Assembly: GCA_050258815.1 (NCBI GenBank)
Contig: JBLMZM010000182.1
Coordinates: 16,454 to 80,453 of the forward strand
DNA: 64,000 bases
Source of the DNA: JAAXKN01 sp050258815
GTDB taxonomy: Bacteria > Bacteroidota > Ignavibacteria > Ignavibacteriales > SURF-24
Direction: 5' to 3'
Shown here: positions 36,168 to 45,005 of the stretch, in pieces
Numbering within the stretch: the first letter of the stretch is position 1
Layout of the letters: the number at the start of each line of letters is the position of its first letter
Translations under genes and position numbers: made by a program
Notes under the pieces: model-generated
Told to the model about the DNA's origin: nothing
Seen by the model: the letters and a program-made list of their open reading frames with translations, nothing else
The model's database searches: none

Positions 36168-38126
36168 ATGTTTCAAACAATAAAACAAAGGCTGAGCAGG
36201 ATGTGGATAAAACAGAAGATAATGCTTCTGATATCCATATTTGGTTTGGTCATGATCGCCTTCTATTCATATTTCTCGTATGAAAATGAAAGAGCTCTAA
36301 TTTCCAAGTCTATTGACGATAATCTGATCGCGGGTGCATACAGTGTATACTATGCATTTGGGGATGCATATCACGACCGCATAGTAAACGCTTCCTCCGT
36401 TTCCGAAACCGAAAACCTCGAAAACACGAAAAAGCTCAGCTTAATTACAAAGAGACTGGGTCTGGCCTACGTATACAGTATGGTTGAGACTCCGGATGAT
36501 ACGATCCATATTACCTCTTCGAGCGCTTCTGATGAAGAGCTTGCAAAAGGCACCTACTCTCCATTTTTTCAGGCTTATAGTGAAGCTTCTGAGGAAATGC
36601 ACCAGATATTCAGGGATAAAAAGCAGCGCTTTGAGGAGTATACCGACAGATGGGGGACGCTCCGCTCAGTGCTGATTCCGTTTACTTCTGCAAGCGGAAA
36701 AACCTACGTAATTGGTGCGGATTATTCCCTGAAAGATATATACAATGCCAGGATGAAAACCCTGTGGACAAATATAAGTGCTGGTTTCGGGTTGTATATA
36801 TTGTTTTTGCTGATAACATCAATTGTGGTCAAAAGAATTACAAAGCCGATCTATCAGCTGGCTGAAGCCGCTAAGAAAATTTCGGATGGAGATCTGAATG
36901 TTTCCCTGGCCGTTGAAAGCAGGGATGAGACCAGGCTATTATCAGATGCAATGGAGAAGATGGTAGCAAATGTCAATCAGAGTCTGGAGAACCTCATGTC
37001 CGAGAAAGCCAGCGTTGAAAAGAAAGTTGAAGAGGCCATAAAGGAATCCGAAGCCGGCAAGGAATATCTCTCCCGTTCAACTGAGAAATTATTGGTAGCC
37101 ATGGACAGGTTTTCAAGCGGGGATCTTACAGTAAGGCTGAGTGTAGAGAAGGATGATACCATCGGGAAATTATTTAAGGGCTTTAACAGCACGGCTGAAA
37201 GCTTTAACAGCATGGTAACAAGCGTAGCCAACGCCGTTGAAGAGACGGCAAGTGCCAGCAGCCAGATTTCAGCCAGTACTGAAGAAATGGCTCAGGGCAG
37301 CAGCAGCCAGGCGCATCAGGCTGCTGAAATTGCAACGGCAGTTGAGCAGATGACCAGGACCATTATCGATAATACCCGTAATACGGCTCTTGCCGCCGAT
37401 ACCGCAAAAGAGGCCGGTGAAAAGGCAAAGGATGGCGGAAGTGTAGTAAAGGACACCATTTCGGGCATGAACAAAATTGCCGAGGTAGTGTTACAATCGG
37501 CTTCAACAGTAAAAGAACTGGGCAAGAACAGCGGCCAGATCGGTGAAATCGTTCAGGTAATTGATGACATTGCTGACCAGACTAACCTCCTTGCCCTGAA
37601 TGCTGCAATTGAGGCAGCCAGAGCCGGTGAACAGGGCCGCGGCTTTGCCGTAGTGGCTGATGAAGTGCGCAAGCTTGCTGAAAAGACTACCAAAGCCACC
37701 AAAGAAATTGCAATGATGATCCGGCAGATACAAAAAGATACCGATACTGCCATTGAATCTATAAGCAAAGGTACTGAAGAAGTTGAAAGCGGTAAAGCAA
37801 TGGCAAACAGGGCCGGTATGGCTTTGGATGAGATAATACAGGGAACCGGAAAGGTTTCAGATCTTATCCGCCAGATTGCGGCTGCAAGCGAAGAGCAGTC
37901 TTCTGCAAGTGAAGAGATCAGTAAAAATGTGGAAGCCATTACAGAGGTTACGCGGCAATCCTCAGCCGGAATACACCAGGTGGCACAGGCTGCTGAAGGC
38001 CTGGGAAGACTGACGTTAAATCTCCAGAGCCTGGTCAGAAAGTTCAATACGGGGGAGCATAAGGTAAAACTTACTCCTCCGGTACAGAGCAGGCAGTTTG
38101 CCCTCAATCAGGCCACGGGTAAATAA
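36168..38126 (+). CDS. Methyl-accepting chemotaxis protein
   Basis: A 652-residue inner-membrane chemoreceptor. Transmembrane helices lie at about 17-37 and 203-224, with a periplasmic sensor of about 165 residues between them whose pattern resembles a single Cache/PAS-like domain. A HAMP domain (about 222-275), a second HAMP-like helical unit (about 300-350) and a long signalling coiled coil follow. The hairpin tip is canonical: D-D-I-A-D-Q-T-N-L-L-A-L-N-A-A-I-E-A-A-R-A-G-E centred near residue 485, which contacts CheA and CheW. There are no che genes in the window. The cell is therefore motile or uses a chemosensory pathway encoded elsewhere. Confidence 0.95.
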   Translation: MFQTIKQRLSRMWIKQKIMLLISIFGLVMIAFYSYFSYENERALISKSIDDNLIAGAYSVYYAFGDAYHDRIVNASSVSETENLENTKKLSLITKRLGLAYVYSMVETPDDTIHITSSSASDEELAKGTYSPFFQAYSEASEEMHQIFRDKKQRFEEYTDRWGTLRSVLIPFTSASGKTYVIGADYSLKDIYNARMKTLWTNISAGFGLYILFLLITSIVVKRITKPIYQLAEAAKKISDGDLNVSLAVESRDETRLLSDAMEKMVANVNQSLENLMSEKASVEKKVEEAIKESEAGKEYLSRSTEKLLVAMDRFSSGDLTVRLSVEKDDTIGKLFKGFNSTAESFNSMVTSVANAVEETASASSQISASTEEMAQGSSSQAHQAAEIATAVEQMTRTIIDNTRNTALAADTAKEAGEKAKDGGSVVKDTISGMNKIAEVVLQSASTVKELGKNSGQIGEIVQVIDDIADQTNLLALNAAIEAARAGEQGRGFAVVADEVRKLAEKTTKATKEIAMMIRQIQKDTDTAIESISKGTEEVESGKAMANRAGMALDEIIQGTGKVSDLIRQIAAASEEQSSASEEISKNVEAITEVTRQSSAGIHQVAQAAEGLGRLTLNLQSLVRKFNTGEHKVKLTPPVQSRQFALNQATGK

Positions 38127-38154
38127 CCGGATAAGCAACTGTACAAATAGATTT

Positions 38155-38215
38155 GACCCTGGGGGAAGAAAATACCGTTATGGCGGTATTTGTCGTCCCC
38201 CGGGGTTATTTTTTT
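38155..38215. terminator. Long hairpin terminator between convergent genes
   Basis: ACCCTGGGGGA and TCCCCCGGGGT form the base of the stem, and AATACCG/CGGTATT its top, with a T run after the plus-strand arm. It lies between the chemoreceptor and peroxiredoxin genes. Confidence 0.88.
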
Positions 38216-38242
38216 ATGGACGTGATCACAGATAATATATCA

Positions 38243-38911
38243 TCAGCCAGGAGTCAGTTCCTTAAATGAGAACCACCAGTCAAATCCCTCTGCGGTCTTC
38301 AGGCGCTCTTCAGCAGCAGCGACATCCTTTGGAGGCGGAATGATTACCTTATCACCAATCAGCTCATTATTCGGCCAGTTTTCAGGCATGGCTACCTTGC
38401 TTTCGTCAGAAATCTGAAGAGCCTTCAGTGCACGGAGGATTTCATTTATCTGGCGGCCAACTTCCTGTGGATAATAGATCATTAGTCTGATCGTTTCCTT
38501 TGGATCGATAATAAATACTGCCCTGACCGTATTGGCTCCTTTTTCAGGATGAATCATTCCAAGCTTCATTGCAATCTTTCCCAGGTCATCAGCTATTACG
38601 GGGAATGGAATTTCGGTACCGAGTTTTTCTTTTATCCATTCCACCCATTTGATATGTGAGAATATCTGATCGATGGAAAGACCGATCAGTTCGGTATTCA
38701 GTTTCTTGAATTCCTCGAATTTTCGGGCAAAAGCAACGAACTCGGTAGTACAGACGGGGGTAAAATCGGCCGGATGGCTGAACAGGACTATCCATTTGCC
38801 CTCAAATGACTTTGGAATATTCAGAACTCCTCTTGTGGTCTGTACTTCCATTTCGGGAAATTTTTCACCGATTAAAGGCATACTGATTTTTGTTTCTTTC
38901 AATAGATCCAT
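38243..38911 (-). CDS. 1-Cys peroxiredoxin (Prx6 type)
   Basis: A 222-residue peroxide-reducing enzyme. The peroxidatic cysteine is C54 in P-A-D-F-T-P-V-C-T-T-E-F. The long C-terminal extension (W-P-N-N-E-L, then K-V-I-I-P-P-P) and total length fit the Prx6 subfamily. No second cysteine of the kind used by 2-Cys enzymes is apparent. I prefer the ATG at 38911, preceded by GAGGT, to one four codons upstream. It stands alone and implies exposure to oxidants despite several anaerobe-type enzymes in the window. Confidence 0.93.
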   Translation of the reverse strand: MDLLKETKISMPLIGEKFPEMEVQTTRGVLNIPKSFEGKWIVLFSHPADFTPVCTTEFVAFARKFEEFKKLNTELIGLSIDQIFSHIKWVEWIKEKLGTEIPFPVIADDLGKIAMKLGMIHPEKGANTVRAVFIIDPKETIRLMIYYPQEVGRQINEILRALKALQISDESKVAMPENWPNNELIGDKVIIPPPKDVAAAEERLKTAEGFDWWFSFKELTPG

Positions 38912-39177
38912 AACATACCTCATTATTTTATTGTTAGACCGAAGGTTAATTAAGAACTATATATAGATACGAAGTATTGCCTTTGATACTATAAAACCAA
39001 CAATAAATAAGCTAAATTATTGAAGGTCTTAAGCAAGTCAATTAAGGGAATGGCTAAATATTTACATGGAAATATCCTTAATATGGCCGTAATTCTGCAT
39101 TCTTAAAGCATTCTCTTTTATTCATGCTGATTAATTGCTAAATTTGTCTGAATAAATAATGAAATACTGGAGCAAAC

Positions 39178-39396
39178 ATGATTAGTAAGGATCTTTTGGA
39201 TATACTCTGCTGTCCGGAAACAAAAGCCGACCTGGTGCTGGATGGAAATTTTCTGGTTTCGGTGGATAAGGCAACCCGCCGCCGCTACAGGATTGAGGAT
39301 GATATCCCTATTATGCTCATTGAGGAATCCGAACAGCTTGATATGGAAACATGGAAAGGGATCATGAAACGCCACGGTAGGAATGTAGAAGAATAA
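39178..39396 (+). CDS. Trm112 family protein
   Basis: A 72-residue member of the Trm112/YcaR family, whose members act as small partners of methyltransferases or are of unknown role in bacteria. It has the opening L-L-D-I-L-C-C-P and the C-terminal R-I-E-D-D-I-P-I-M-L-I-E-E motif. The second cysteine of the usual zinc knuckle (C-P-x-C) is missing, as in many bacterial members. GGAG lies 7 bases before the ATG. The next gene starts 16 bp downstream. Confidence 0.92.
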   Translation: MISKDLLDILCCPETKADLVLDGNFLVSVDKATRRRYRIEDDIPIMLIEESEQLDMETWKGIMKRHGRNVEE

Positions 39397-39412
39397 ACCG
39401 GTAATTGACATA

Positions 39413-40894
39413 ATGATCATAAAAACTTCACCAGACGAAATTGAAAATTATCTGCTGGATGCGGCAAACGTTAAGGGATTCTGCGACGCAGTATATTTCC
39501 CGGAGAATGAAACTGAAGTAATTTCAATACTCAGGGACGCATCGGCAAAAGGTATTAAAGTCACCGTTTCAGGGAATGGTACCGGACTGACCGGTGCGCG
39601 GGTTCCTAAAGGCGGAATAGTTATTTCCACGGAAAAATTAAACCAGGTACTGGATATAAATAAGGCAGAGAAGTATGCCGTGCTGCAGCCCGCGGTGATC
39701 CTGAAGGATTTCCAGGACATGGCAGAGCAGGAGGGGTTGTTTTATCCTCCTGATCCGACCGAAAGAAACTGCTTTGTTGGTGCTACTGCTGCCACGAATT
39801 CCTCGGGAGCGAGAACTTTCAAATATGGTCCGACGCGTGATTATATTATGGCACTGAATATAGTGCTCCCCGATGGGGAACTGCTAAAACTTATGCGTGG
39901 TAATCAAAGGGCCGAGGGCTACAGTCTGAATCTCCGGACTGAGTCAGGCAAAATAATTCCACTCACAATACCCGCTTACAAGATGCCCCATACCAAGCAT
40001 GCTGCCGGCTATTATTGCCATAGGGATATGGATGCCATTGATCTATTCATCGGCTCTGAAGGTACGCTTGGCGTTATTACGGAGATAAAAGTAAAGCTGC
40101 TTGAGATGCCTGAGAATATACTTTCTGCGGTTATATTTTTTGATAATGAGGATGACGCACTCGGCTTTGTCGATAGTGCCAGGAAAGCTTCATTTGAGAC
40201 AAGGGCGAAGGCCCTGCCTGAGGGTGTTGATGCACGCGGACTTGAGTTCTTTGACTATTATTCTCTTAGATTTTTAATTGATGAATTTCCCCAGGTCCCA
40301 CAGGATGCCAAAGCTGCCGTATGGTTTGAACAGGAATTTACACAGGAAAGTGAGGAACTTCTGTTTGAGAAATGGATGGAGCTGATAGTAAATCATAATG
40401 GCAACGAGGAAACTGCCTGGTTTGCTTCAAATAAAAGCGACATGGAGAAGTTTAAGGATTTCAGACATGCAATTTCCTGGAAGGTAAGCGAATATATCTC
40501 AAGAAAAAACATCACAAAAGTAGGTACCGATATAGCAGTGCCGGATGAGAAATTCCAGGGCTTCTATAAAGAAATCGTTCGTGAGGTTGAAGAAGCCGGA
40601 CTTAACTATGTAGTCTATGGACACTTCGGGAATTCACACGCACACCTGAACATGCTACCTGAAGACCAGGATGGGTTTCACCTGGCAAAGAAGCTTTATA
40701 TGCAGATATGTCAAAGGGCAGTAGAGCTGGGAGGCACGGTTTCAGCAGAACATGGCATAGGGAAACTAAAGAGAGAATATTTGCTGATGATGTACGGGGA
40801 GGAGAATATAAGGAAAATGGCGGCCTTAAAGGCTGCAATTGACCCCAGCAAAATACTGGGCATCGGAAATATTTTTGACGAAAAATATCTGTAA
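39413..40894 (+). CDS. FAD-linked oxidase (GlcD/D-lactate dehydrogenase type)
   Basis: A 493-residue flavoprotein of the vanillyl-alcohol-oxidase fold. The FAD-binding PCMH domain (about 20-230) has V-S-G-N-G-T-G-L-T-G-A and D-P-T-E-R-N-C-F-V-G-A; the C-terminal cap has Y-G-H-F-G-N-S-H-A-H and S-A-E-H-G-I-G-K, which are typical of D-lactate, glycolate and 2-hydroxyglutarate dehydrogenases. No iron-sulfur domain is fused. Electrons would go to a quinone or electron-transfer flavoprotein. It is 16 bp from the Trm112 gene and followed by a terminator. Confidence 0.9.
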   Translation: MIIKTSPDEIENYLLDAANVKGFCDAVYFPENETEVISILRDASAKGIKVTVSGNGTGLTGARVPKGGIVISTEKLNQVLDINKAEKYAVLQPAVILKDFQDMAEQEGLFYPPDPTERNCFVGATAATNSSGARTFKYGPTRDYIMALNIVLPDGELLKLMRGNQRAEGYSLNLRTESGKIIPLTIPAYKMPHTKHAAGYYCHRDMDAIDLFIGSEGTLGVITEIKVKLLEMPENILSAVIFFDNEDDALGFVDSARKASFETRAKALPEGVDARGLEFFDYYSLRFLIDEFPQVPQDAKAAVWFEQEFTQESEELLFEKWMELIVNHNGNEETAWFASNKSDMEKFKDFRHAISWKVSEYISRKNITKVGTDIAVPDEKFQGFYKEIVREVEEAGLNYVVYGHFGNSHAHLNMLPEDQDGFHLAKKLYMQICQRAVELGGTVSAEHGIGKLKREYLLMMYGEENIRKMAALKAAIDPSKILGIGNIFDEKYL

Positions 40895-40903
40895 ATAAAA
40901 GAT

Positions 40904-40935
40904 AAAATAAAGGCGGGATCAACCGCCTTTATTTT
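40904..40935. terminator. Bidirectional terminator between FAD oxidase and hemL
   Basis: AAAATAAAGGCGG (40904-40916) and CCGCCTTTATTTT (40923-40935) are a perfect 13-bp stem with a 6-base loop. It ends the FAD-oxidase operon and, on the other strand, hemL. Confidence 0.92.
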
Positions 40936-40943
40936 ATTATATC

Positions 40944-42236
40944 CTAACCCAATACCGTCTTCAGCGCTTCGTAGTGTGCCTTAATAGTCTTATCGAGATC
41001 TTCTTTTGTGTGCGCAGTTGAAACAAACATGGCTTCGAACTGTGCCGGGGCAAGATAAATCCCGCGTTTCAGCATTTCATGGAAATACCTGCCGTATAGT
41101 GCAGTATCGGATTGAACCGCCGAGTTAAAATCCACCACCTTGTTTTCGGTAAAGAACATGCACATCATTGAGCCAACGCGGTTCCAGGCGTAGTTTTTAC
41201 CCAGCTGCTTCAGGTTATTGGACATTCCTGCTTCCAGGTATTGTGATTTTTCCTCAAGTATAGTGTAGACCTCGGGGTGTTCATTTATGTATGAAAGGGT
41301 AGCATAGCCGGCCGACATGGCTAACGGATTGCCACTCAGTGTCCCTGCCTGATACACGGGTCCGCTTGGCGCAATCATCTGCATGATCTCTTTTTTCCCG
41401 CCAAAAGCTCCGACCGGCAGTCCGGATCCAATTATTTTTCCGAATGTACTCAGGTCGGGTTTAATCCCAAGGATTTCCTGAGCGCCGCCCTTAGCTACGC
41501 GGAATCCTGTCATTACCTCGTCAAATATAAGAACTATTCCTTCCTCTTCACAGATTGTCTTAAGTTCTTTAAGAAAAGTCTCATTGATCCTGACAACCCC
41601 CATATTACCCGCCACCGGTTCAACAATAATGGCCGCAATCTGATCTTTATTGCTGCTGACGAGTCGTTTAACCGAATCAATGTCGTTATAATCTGCCACC
41701 AGCGTATCGGCGGCATTTCCCTGTGTGACTCCAGGACTTGTGGGTATACCGAGTGTAAGTGCACCGGAACCGGCCTTTATCAAAAAATAATCTGCGTGAC
41801 CGTGGTAGCAGCCTTCAAATTTTATAAATTTTTCCCTTTTTGTATAACCCCTTGCAGCACGGATAGCGCTCATGGTGGCTTCTGTGCCGCTGTTGACCAT
41901 CCTTACCATTTCAACTGAAGGCACCATTTGGGTGATCAGCTGTGCCATTTTAACCTCGAGTTCAGTCGGCGCACCGAAGCTAGTCCCATTCTCTACAGCC
42001 TCAAGCAGGGCACTTTTGATAAAATCCGGATTGTGTCCGAACAGGTGCGGTCCCCAGCTTCCTATATACTCAACATATTCGTTGCCGTCGACGTCTTCAA
42101 TTTTAGATCCATAACCCTTTTTAATAAACAACGGGCTTCCGCCAACGGACTTAAATGCCCTGACCGGGGAATTCACCCCGCCGGGAATATATTTTTTAGC
42201 TTCTTCAAAAAGCCTTTCGCTAGTTGCAATATTCAT
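40944..42236 (-). CDS. hemL: Glutamate-1-semialdehyde 2,1-aminomutase
   Basis: A 430-residue PLP enzyme that converts glutamate-1-semialdehyde to 5-aminolevulinate, the second committed step of the C5 heme pathway. It shows the family start G-G-V-N-S-P-V-R-A-F, the G-C-Y-H-G-H motif, the D-E-V-M-T-G-F-R-V motif and the PLP lysine in F-G-K-I-I-G-S-G-L-P-V-G-A-F-G-G. Length is normal. It is the last of the heme genes on this strand, separated from hemB by an aldo/keto reductase and an MFS gene, and 117 bp downstream of the latter. Confidence 0.97.
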   Translation of the reverse strand: MNIATSERLFEEAKKYIPGGVNSPVRAFKSVGGSPLFIKKGYGSKIEDVDGNEYVEYIGSWGPHLFGHNPDFIKSALLEAVENGTSFGAPTELEVKMAQLITQMVPSVEMVRMVNSGTEATMSAIRAARGYTKREKFIKFEGCYHGHADYFLIKAGSGALTLGIPTSPGVTQGNAADTLVADYNDIDSVKRLVSSNKDQIAAIIVEPVAGNMGVVRINETFLKELKTICEEEGIVLIFDEVMTGFRVAKGGAQEILGIKPDLSTFGKIIGSGLPVGAFGGKKEIMQMIAPSGPVYQAGTLSGNPLAMSAGYATLSYINEHPEVYTILEEKSQYLEAGMSNNLKQLGKNYAWNRVGSMMCMFFTENKVVDFNSAVQSDTALYGRYFHEMLKRGIYLAPAQFEAMFVSTAHTKEDLDKTIKAHYEALKTVLG

Positions 42237-42353
42237 TTCTATTTTCCTGGAAAATTATTGGAAAAATTAAGTAATGCAGTAATTTTAATAAATTCTAAAG
42301 GGAAATATATCAAACTTTTTTGTTCGGAAAAAATCTCTCCGGGCCTATCCAAT

Positions 42354-43691
42354 TTAATGCAGTGTCCTCAGCTTCGGTACCAGGAAAAATATGAGTGTCG
42401 CAAACAGCAGCAGTACGACAGCATTAATGATTATCGCCATTGGTTCTCCCAGATGTTCGGCAAATGCTCCTATAAGCAGCGCTCCCAGGGGCATAAAACC
42501 AAAAAAAGATATGCTGTAGATACCCATGACCCTGCCCCGGAATTCATCTGAAACGAGAGTCTGCACTAAACCGTTAACCACATTTAAGATCAGCAGTGAG
42601 GCGGCTCCAATGCCTATAAGGACTATAAGTGACAATGGGAGCCAGCGCACAAATGAAAACACAATCAGGAGCACCGGGAATGAAAACATGCCGATTGTAA
42701 CCAGTTTCCCCTTTATCTTAAAGCTGGCAACGGAGGCCAGGAACAGGGCGCTTATCAGTGCGCCGAATCCCCTTGCTGATTGCAGAAGCCCGTTCGTTGT
42801 AGCATCACCCCGAAGTATGCTTACCGCCCAGGCCGGTATCAATGTGGCAAAGGCGATGCCGAACAGACCCACTACTGTAACCGTACCCATCAGCGTGAGG
42901 ATCATTTTCTGCTTTCGTATATAAATCATTCCTTCCTTCAGGTCTGCCAGGGCAGATTTCTTAGTCTCCTGGCGAACCTGGGTCTTCAATTGCATCATCA
43001 TCAGAGCGGCAATTACTCCAAGGAATGAGATGCCATTAATTGTAAAGCACCATGCGGGACCGAATGCGGCATAAGTTAAGCCTGCAACAGCAGGACCCAC
43101 GGCAGTAGCGGTGTTAAACATAGTGGAGTTAAGTGCTATTGCATTAACGAGGTCCTCGCGGTCTATAAGCTCAAGTACAAATGACTGTCTTGCAGGAGCA
43201 TCAAAAGCATTTGCAATGCCCAGTCCGAAGGCGAGCAGGACTATATGCCAGGCTTCAACTATGTGGGCAAAGGTGAGTCCCGCCAGAATGAGGGCAAGAA
43301 TCATCATTACGGTTTGGGTAATAATAAGGACGGTTCTGCGTTCGATTCTGTCGGCTATTACGCCCCCGAAAAGCATAAATACCCATGCGGGCACGCCCGA
43401 AGCAAAGCCCACATAACCCAGGTAAACGGGTGAGTGTGTCAGCTGAAAAACCAGATATCCCTGTGCCGTGGTTTGCATCCAGGAACCGAAAAGGGAGGTC
43501 ATCTGTCCCCAGAACCAAAGCCTGTAATTGCGGTGTCTGAGGGCAGCAAAAGTCTTTTGCCAGCTCACCTTGCCCTTCAGTTTTGAGGTAATCCCGGCTT
43601 TTTCTCTCCCTGTATTGCCGGATTCGGATTGGCCGATCTCTTCTAAATTTTCCGGAGTTCTTTTCATCCCGTTTCTAAACTTAATGTTCAT
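42354..43691 (-). CDS. MFS transporter (MFS_3/EntS-like)
   Basis: A 445-residue inner-membrane protein with about 12 hydrophobic helices after a charged N-terminal stretch of some 50 residues. The segment R-H-R-N-Y-R-L-W-F-W-G-Q and the motif G-G-V-I-A-D-R-I-E-R-R between helices 2 and 3 are typical of the enterobactin-exporter-like MFS_3 family. Substrate unknown. The start could be ATG 43691 or ATG 43667; the first lies only a few bases after a terminator hairpin (43697-43727), which makes its transcription unusual. Position in a heme-gene block invites, but does not prove, a role in exporting a porphyrin or siderophore. Confidence 0.9.
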   Translation of the reverse strand: MNIKFRNGMKRTPENLEEIGQSESGNTGREKAGITSKLKGKVSWQKTFAALRHRNYRLWFWGQMTSLFGSWMQTTAQGYLVFQLTHSPVYLGYVGFASGVPAWVFMLFGGVIADRIERRTVLIITQTVMMILALILAGLTFAHIVEAWHIVLLAFGLGIANAFDAPARQSFVLELIDREDLVNAIALNSTMFNTATAVGPAVAGLTYAAFGPAWCFTINGISFLGVIAALMMMQLKTQVRQETKKSALADLKEGMIYIRKQKMILTLMGTVTVVGLFGIAFATLIPAWAVSILRGDATTNGLLQSARGFGALISALFLASVASFKIKGKLVTIGMFSFPVLLIVFSFVRWLPLSLIVLIGIGAASLLILNVVNGLVQTLVSDEFRGRVMGIYSISFFGFMPLGALLIGAFAEHLGEPMAIIINAVVLLLFATLIFFLVPKLRTLH

Positions 43692-43696
43692 TAAAC

Positions 43697-43727
43697 AAAA
43701 AGGTACAGAAAGTTTAATTTCTGTACC
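43697..43727 (-). terminator. Intrinsic terminator abutting the MFS start
   Basis: On the minus strand GGTACAGAAA (43718-43727) and TTTCTGTACC (43702-43711) form a perfect 10-bp stem, 6-base loop, followed by TTTTTG. The MFS ATG at 43691 is only six bases beyond. Confidence 0.85.
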
Positions 43728-43833
43728 GGTATAATCATCTCCGGCCTGCAGGAAGAAAAATAAAGCAGGCCGGTACAGAGGTTATTAATAAATAATACCT
43801 CAATGGTCAATTTAACAAGCTACAAAATTGACC
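43702..43833 (-). promoter_or_regulatory. Four adjacent stem-loops between aldo/keto reductase and MFS genes
   Basis: Nearly the whole 142-bp gap is base-paired. From the reductase stop downward: GGTCAATTT/AAATTGACC (43805-43813 with 43825-43833); GAGGTTATTA/TAATACCTC (43778-43787 with 43793-43801, one bulge); CCGGCCTGC/GCAGGCCGG (43741-43749 with 43765-43773); and the terminator stem. CTGTACCGG (43721-43729) is also perfectly complementary to CCGGTACAG (43770-43778), so an alternative fold would break both the third stem and the terminator. This has the form of a cis-acting attenuator for the MFS gene, but it may simply be a compound terminator. Confidence 0.6.
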
Positions 43834-44820
43834 CTAGTATTTAATGCCTGAATCAGTAAACAGATTTTTTATAAAAGTGAATTCATCATCAGTCAGGGGC
43901 TTGTCTGCTGCTTCCAGGTTTGTAATTACCTGTCTCAGGTTTCTGAAGCCGGGAATTACGGCCGCAACCACCTTGTAATGAAGCAGGTATTGCAGTGCCG
44001 CCCTGGAGAGATCCTCTGTTTTGGAACCGAATTTTTCTTTCAGGGCCTCAACCTTGGGATCCAGCTTGCTGAGATTCTCAACCGAAAACCTCTGTGCGTT
44101 TGCCCTGTGGTCTCCGGCATCAAATTTAGGAGGATTATTTTTATTGTATTTGCCGAGCAAAAGTCCCTGTGCAACGGGTCCGAATGCCACAAATGATATC
44201 TTGTTATCCTCCAGAAGTTTTCTTACCGGTGTGCCGTCTGCCAGGTAGTGGTCATCGAGGGCATTAGCAGAGCTTTGCAGCACTTCGGGTTTTACTATTG
44301 GCACCAGCTTTTCAAAGTCGCTGTTGGAATATGCTGATTGTCCGATTACTCTTACCTTGCCTTCTTCCTTCAGGCGGTTCATAACATCAACGGCATCATT
44401 CAGATACACGTCGTTTTCACCGAAACTTCCGTGATGGAAGTAATAAATATCTATAAAATCCCTTTTCAGGTTAACCAGCGACTGTTCGCACTGATGTCTT
44501 ATGTGCTGTGGTTCGTAGGCGTGTTCAGCCGTACCGGGGAACCATCCAACCTTGGTTGCTATAACAACGTCTTTGCTTCTGTTTCCAAGAACTTTAGCCA
44601 GCATCCGCTCAGCCCGGCCATTGCCGTAGACATCCGCATTGTCAAAATGATTAACCCCCTTTTCAAGTGCATAGTTAACCGCCTCTGTGACTTCCTTTTC
44701 ATCAACGTCAGCCCAGCCATTTGGAACTCCGTTAACCCAGTTAAGTCCTCCAAGTGTCCAGCAGCCCAGGCTGATCTCAGAGACTTCAATATTGCTTTTA
44801 CCTACTTTACGGTATTTCAT
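43834..44820 (-). CDS. Aldo/keto reductase
   Basis: A 328-residue NAD(P)H-dependent reductase with catalytic tetrad D60, Y65, K90 and H129 (in H-F-D-N-A-D-V-Y, A-T-K-V-G and Y-F-H-H). The C-terminal V-I-P-G-F-R-N-L-R-Q segment fits the AKR family. AAGGAGG just before the ATG is a strong ribosome-binding site. It sits after the hem-operon terminator (44872-44919), so it has its own promoter in the 185-bp gap. It is a different subfamily from the reductase at 19.1 kb. Substrate unknown. Confidence 0.94.
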   Translation of the reverse strand: MKYRKVGKSNIEVSEISLGCWTLGGLNWVNGVPNGWADVDEKEVTEAVNYALEKGVNHFDNADVYGNGRAERMLAKVLGNRSKDVVIATKVGWFPGTAEHAYEPQHIRHQCEQSLVNLKRDFIDIYYFHHGSFGENDVYLNDAVDVMNRLKEEGKVRVIGQSAYSNSDFEKLVPIVKPEVLQSSANALDDHYLADGTPVRKLLEDNKISFVAFGPVAQGLLLGKYNKNNPPKFDAGDHRANAQRFSVENLSKLDPKVEALKEKFGSKTEDLSRAALQYLLHYKVVAAVIPGFRNLRQVITNLEAADKPLTDDEFTFIKNLFTDSGIKY

Positions 44821-44871
44821 TATTCCTCCTTTTGATTCTATTATAAAGTATATTCCAATCTTAATTTATTC

Positions 44872-44919
44872 AAATAAAAAAATGGAAGATGATGAGTTTT
44901 AGAAAATATCATCTTCCAT
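44872..44919 (-). terminator. Intrinsic terminator of the hem operon
   Basis: ATGGAAGATGAT (minus strand 44908-44919) and ATCATCTTCCAT (44882-44893) form a perfect 12-bp stem with a 14-base loop, followed by TTTTTTTATTTG. It lies 86 bases after the hemB stop. Confidence 0.93.
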
Positions 44920-45005
44920 TAAGTTATAATGTAAGTACACAATGGAATTCATTGTAAAAAACTATGACACACCTTAGATGGGAAAGTGTGTTTCCGGCAA
45001 TCGCG

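Noticed and set aside
37553..38107. Long open frame antisense to the chemoreceptor gene
   Set aside because: It mirrors the strongly conserved signalling domain on the other strand; its product is Ser/Ala/Cys-rich with no recognisable family and no ribosome-binding site.
41928..42551. 207-codon frame antisense to the hemL start and the MFS end
   Set aside because: It spans two well-supported genes and an intergenic gap on the opposite strand and its composition is not protein-like.
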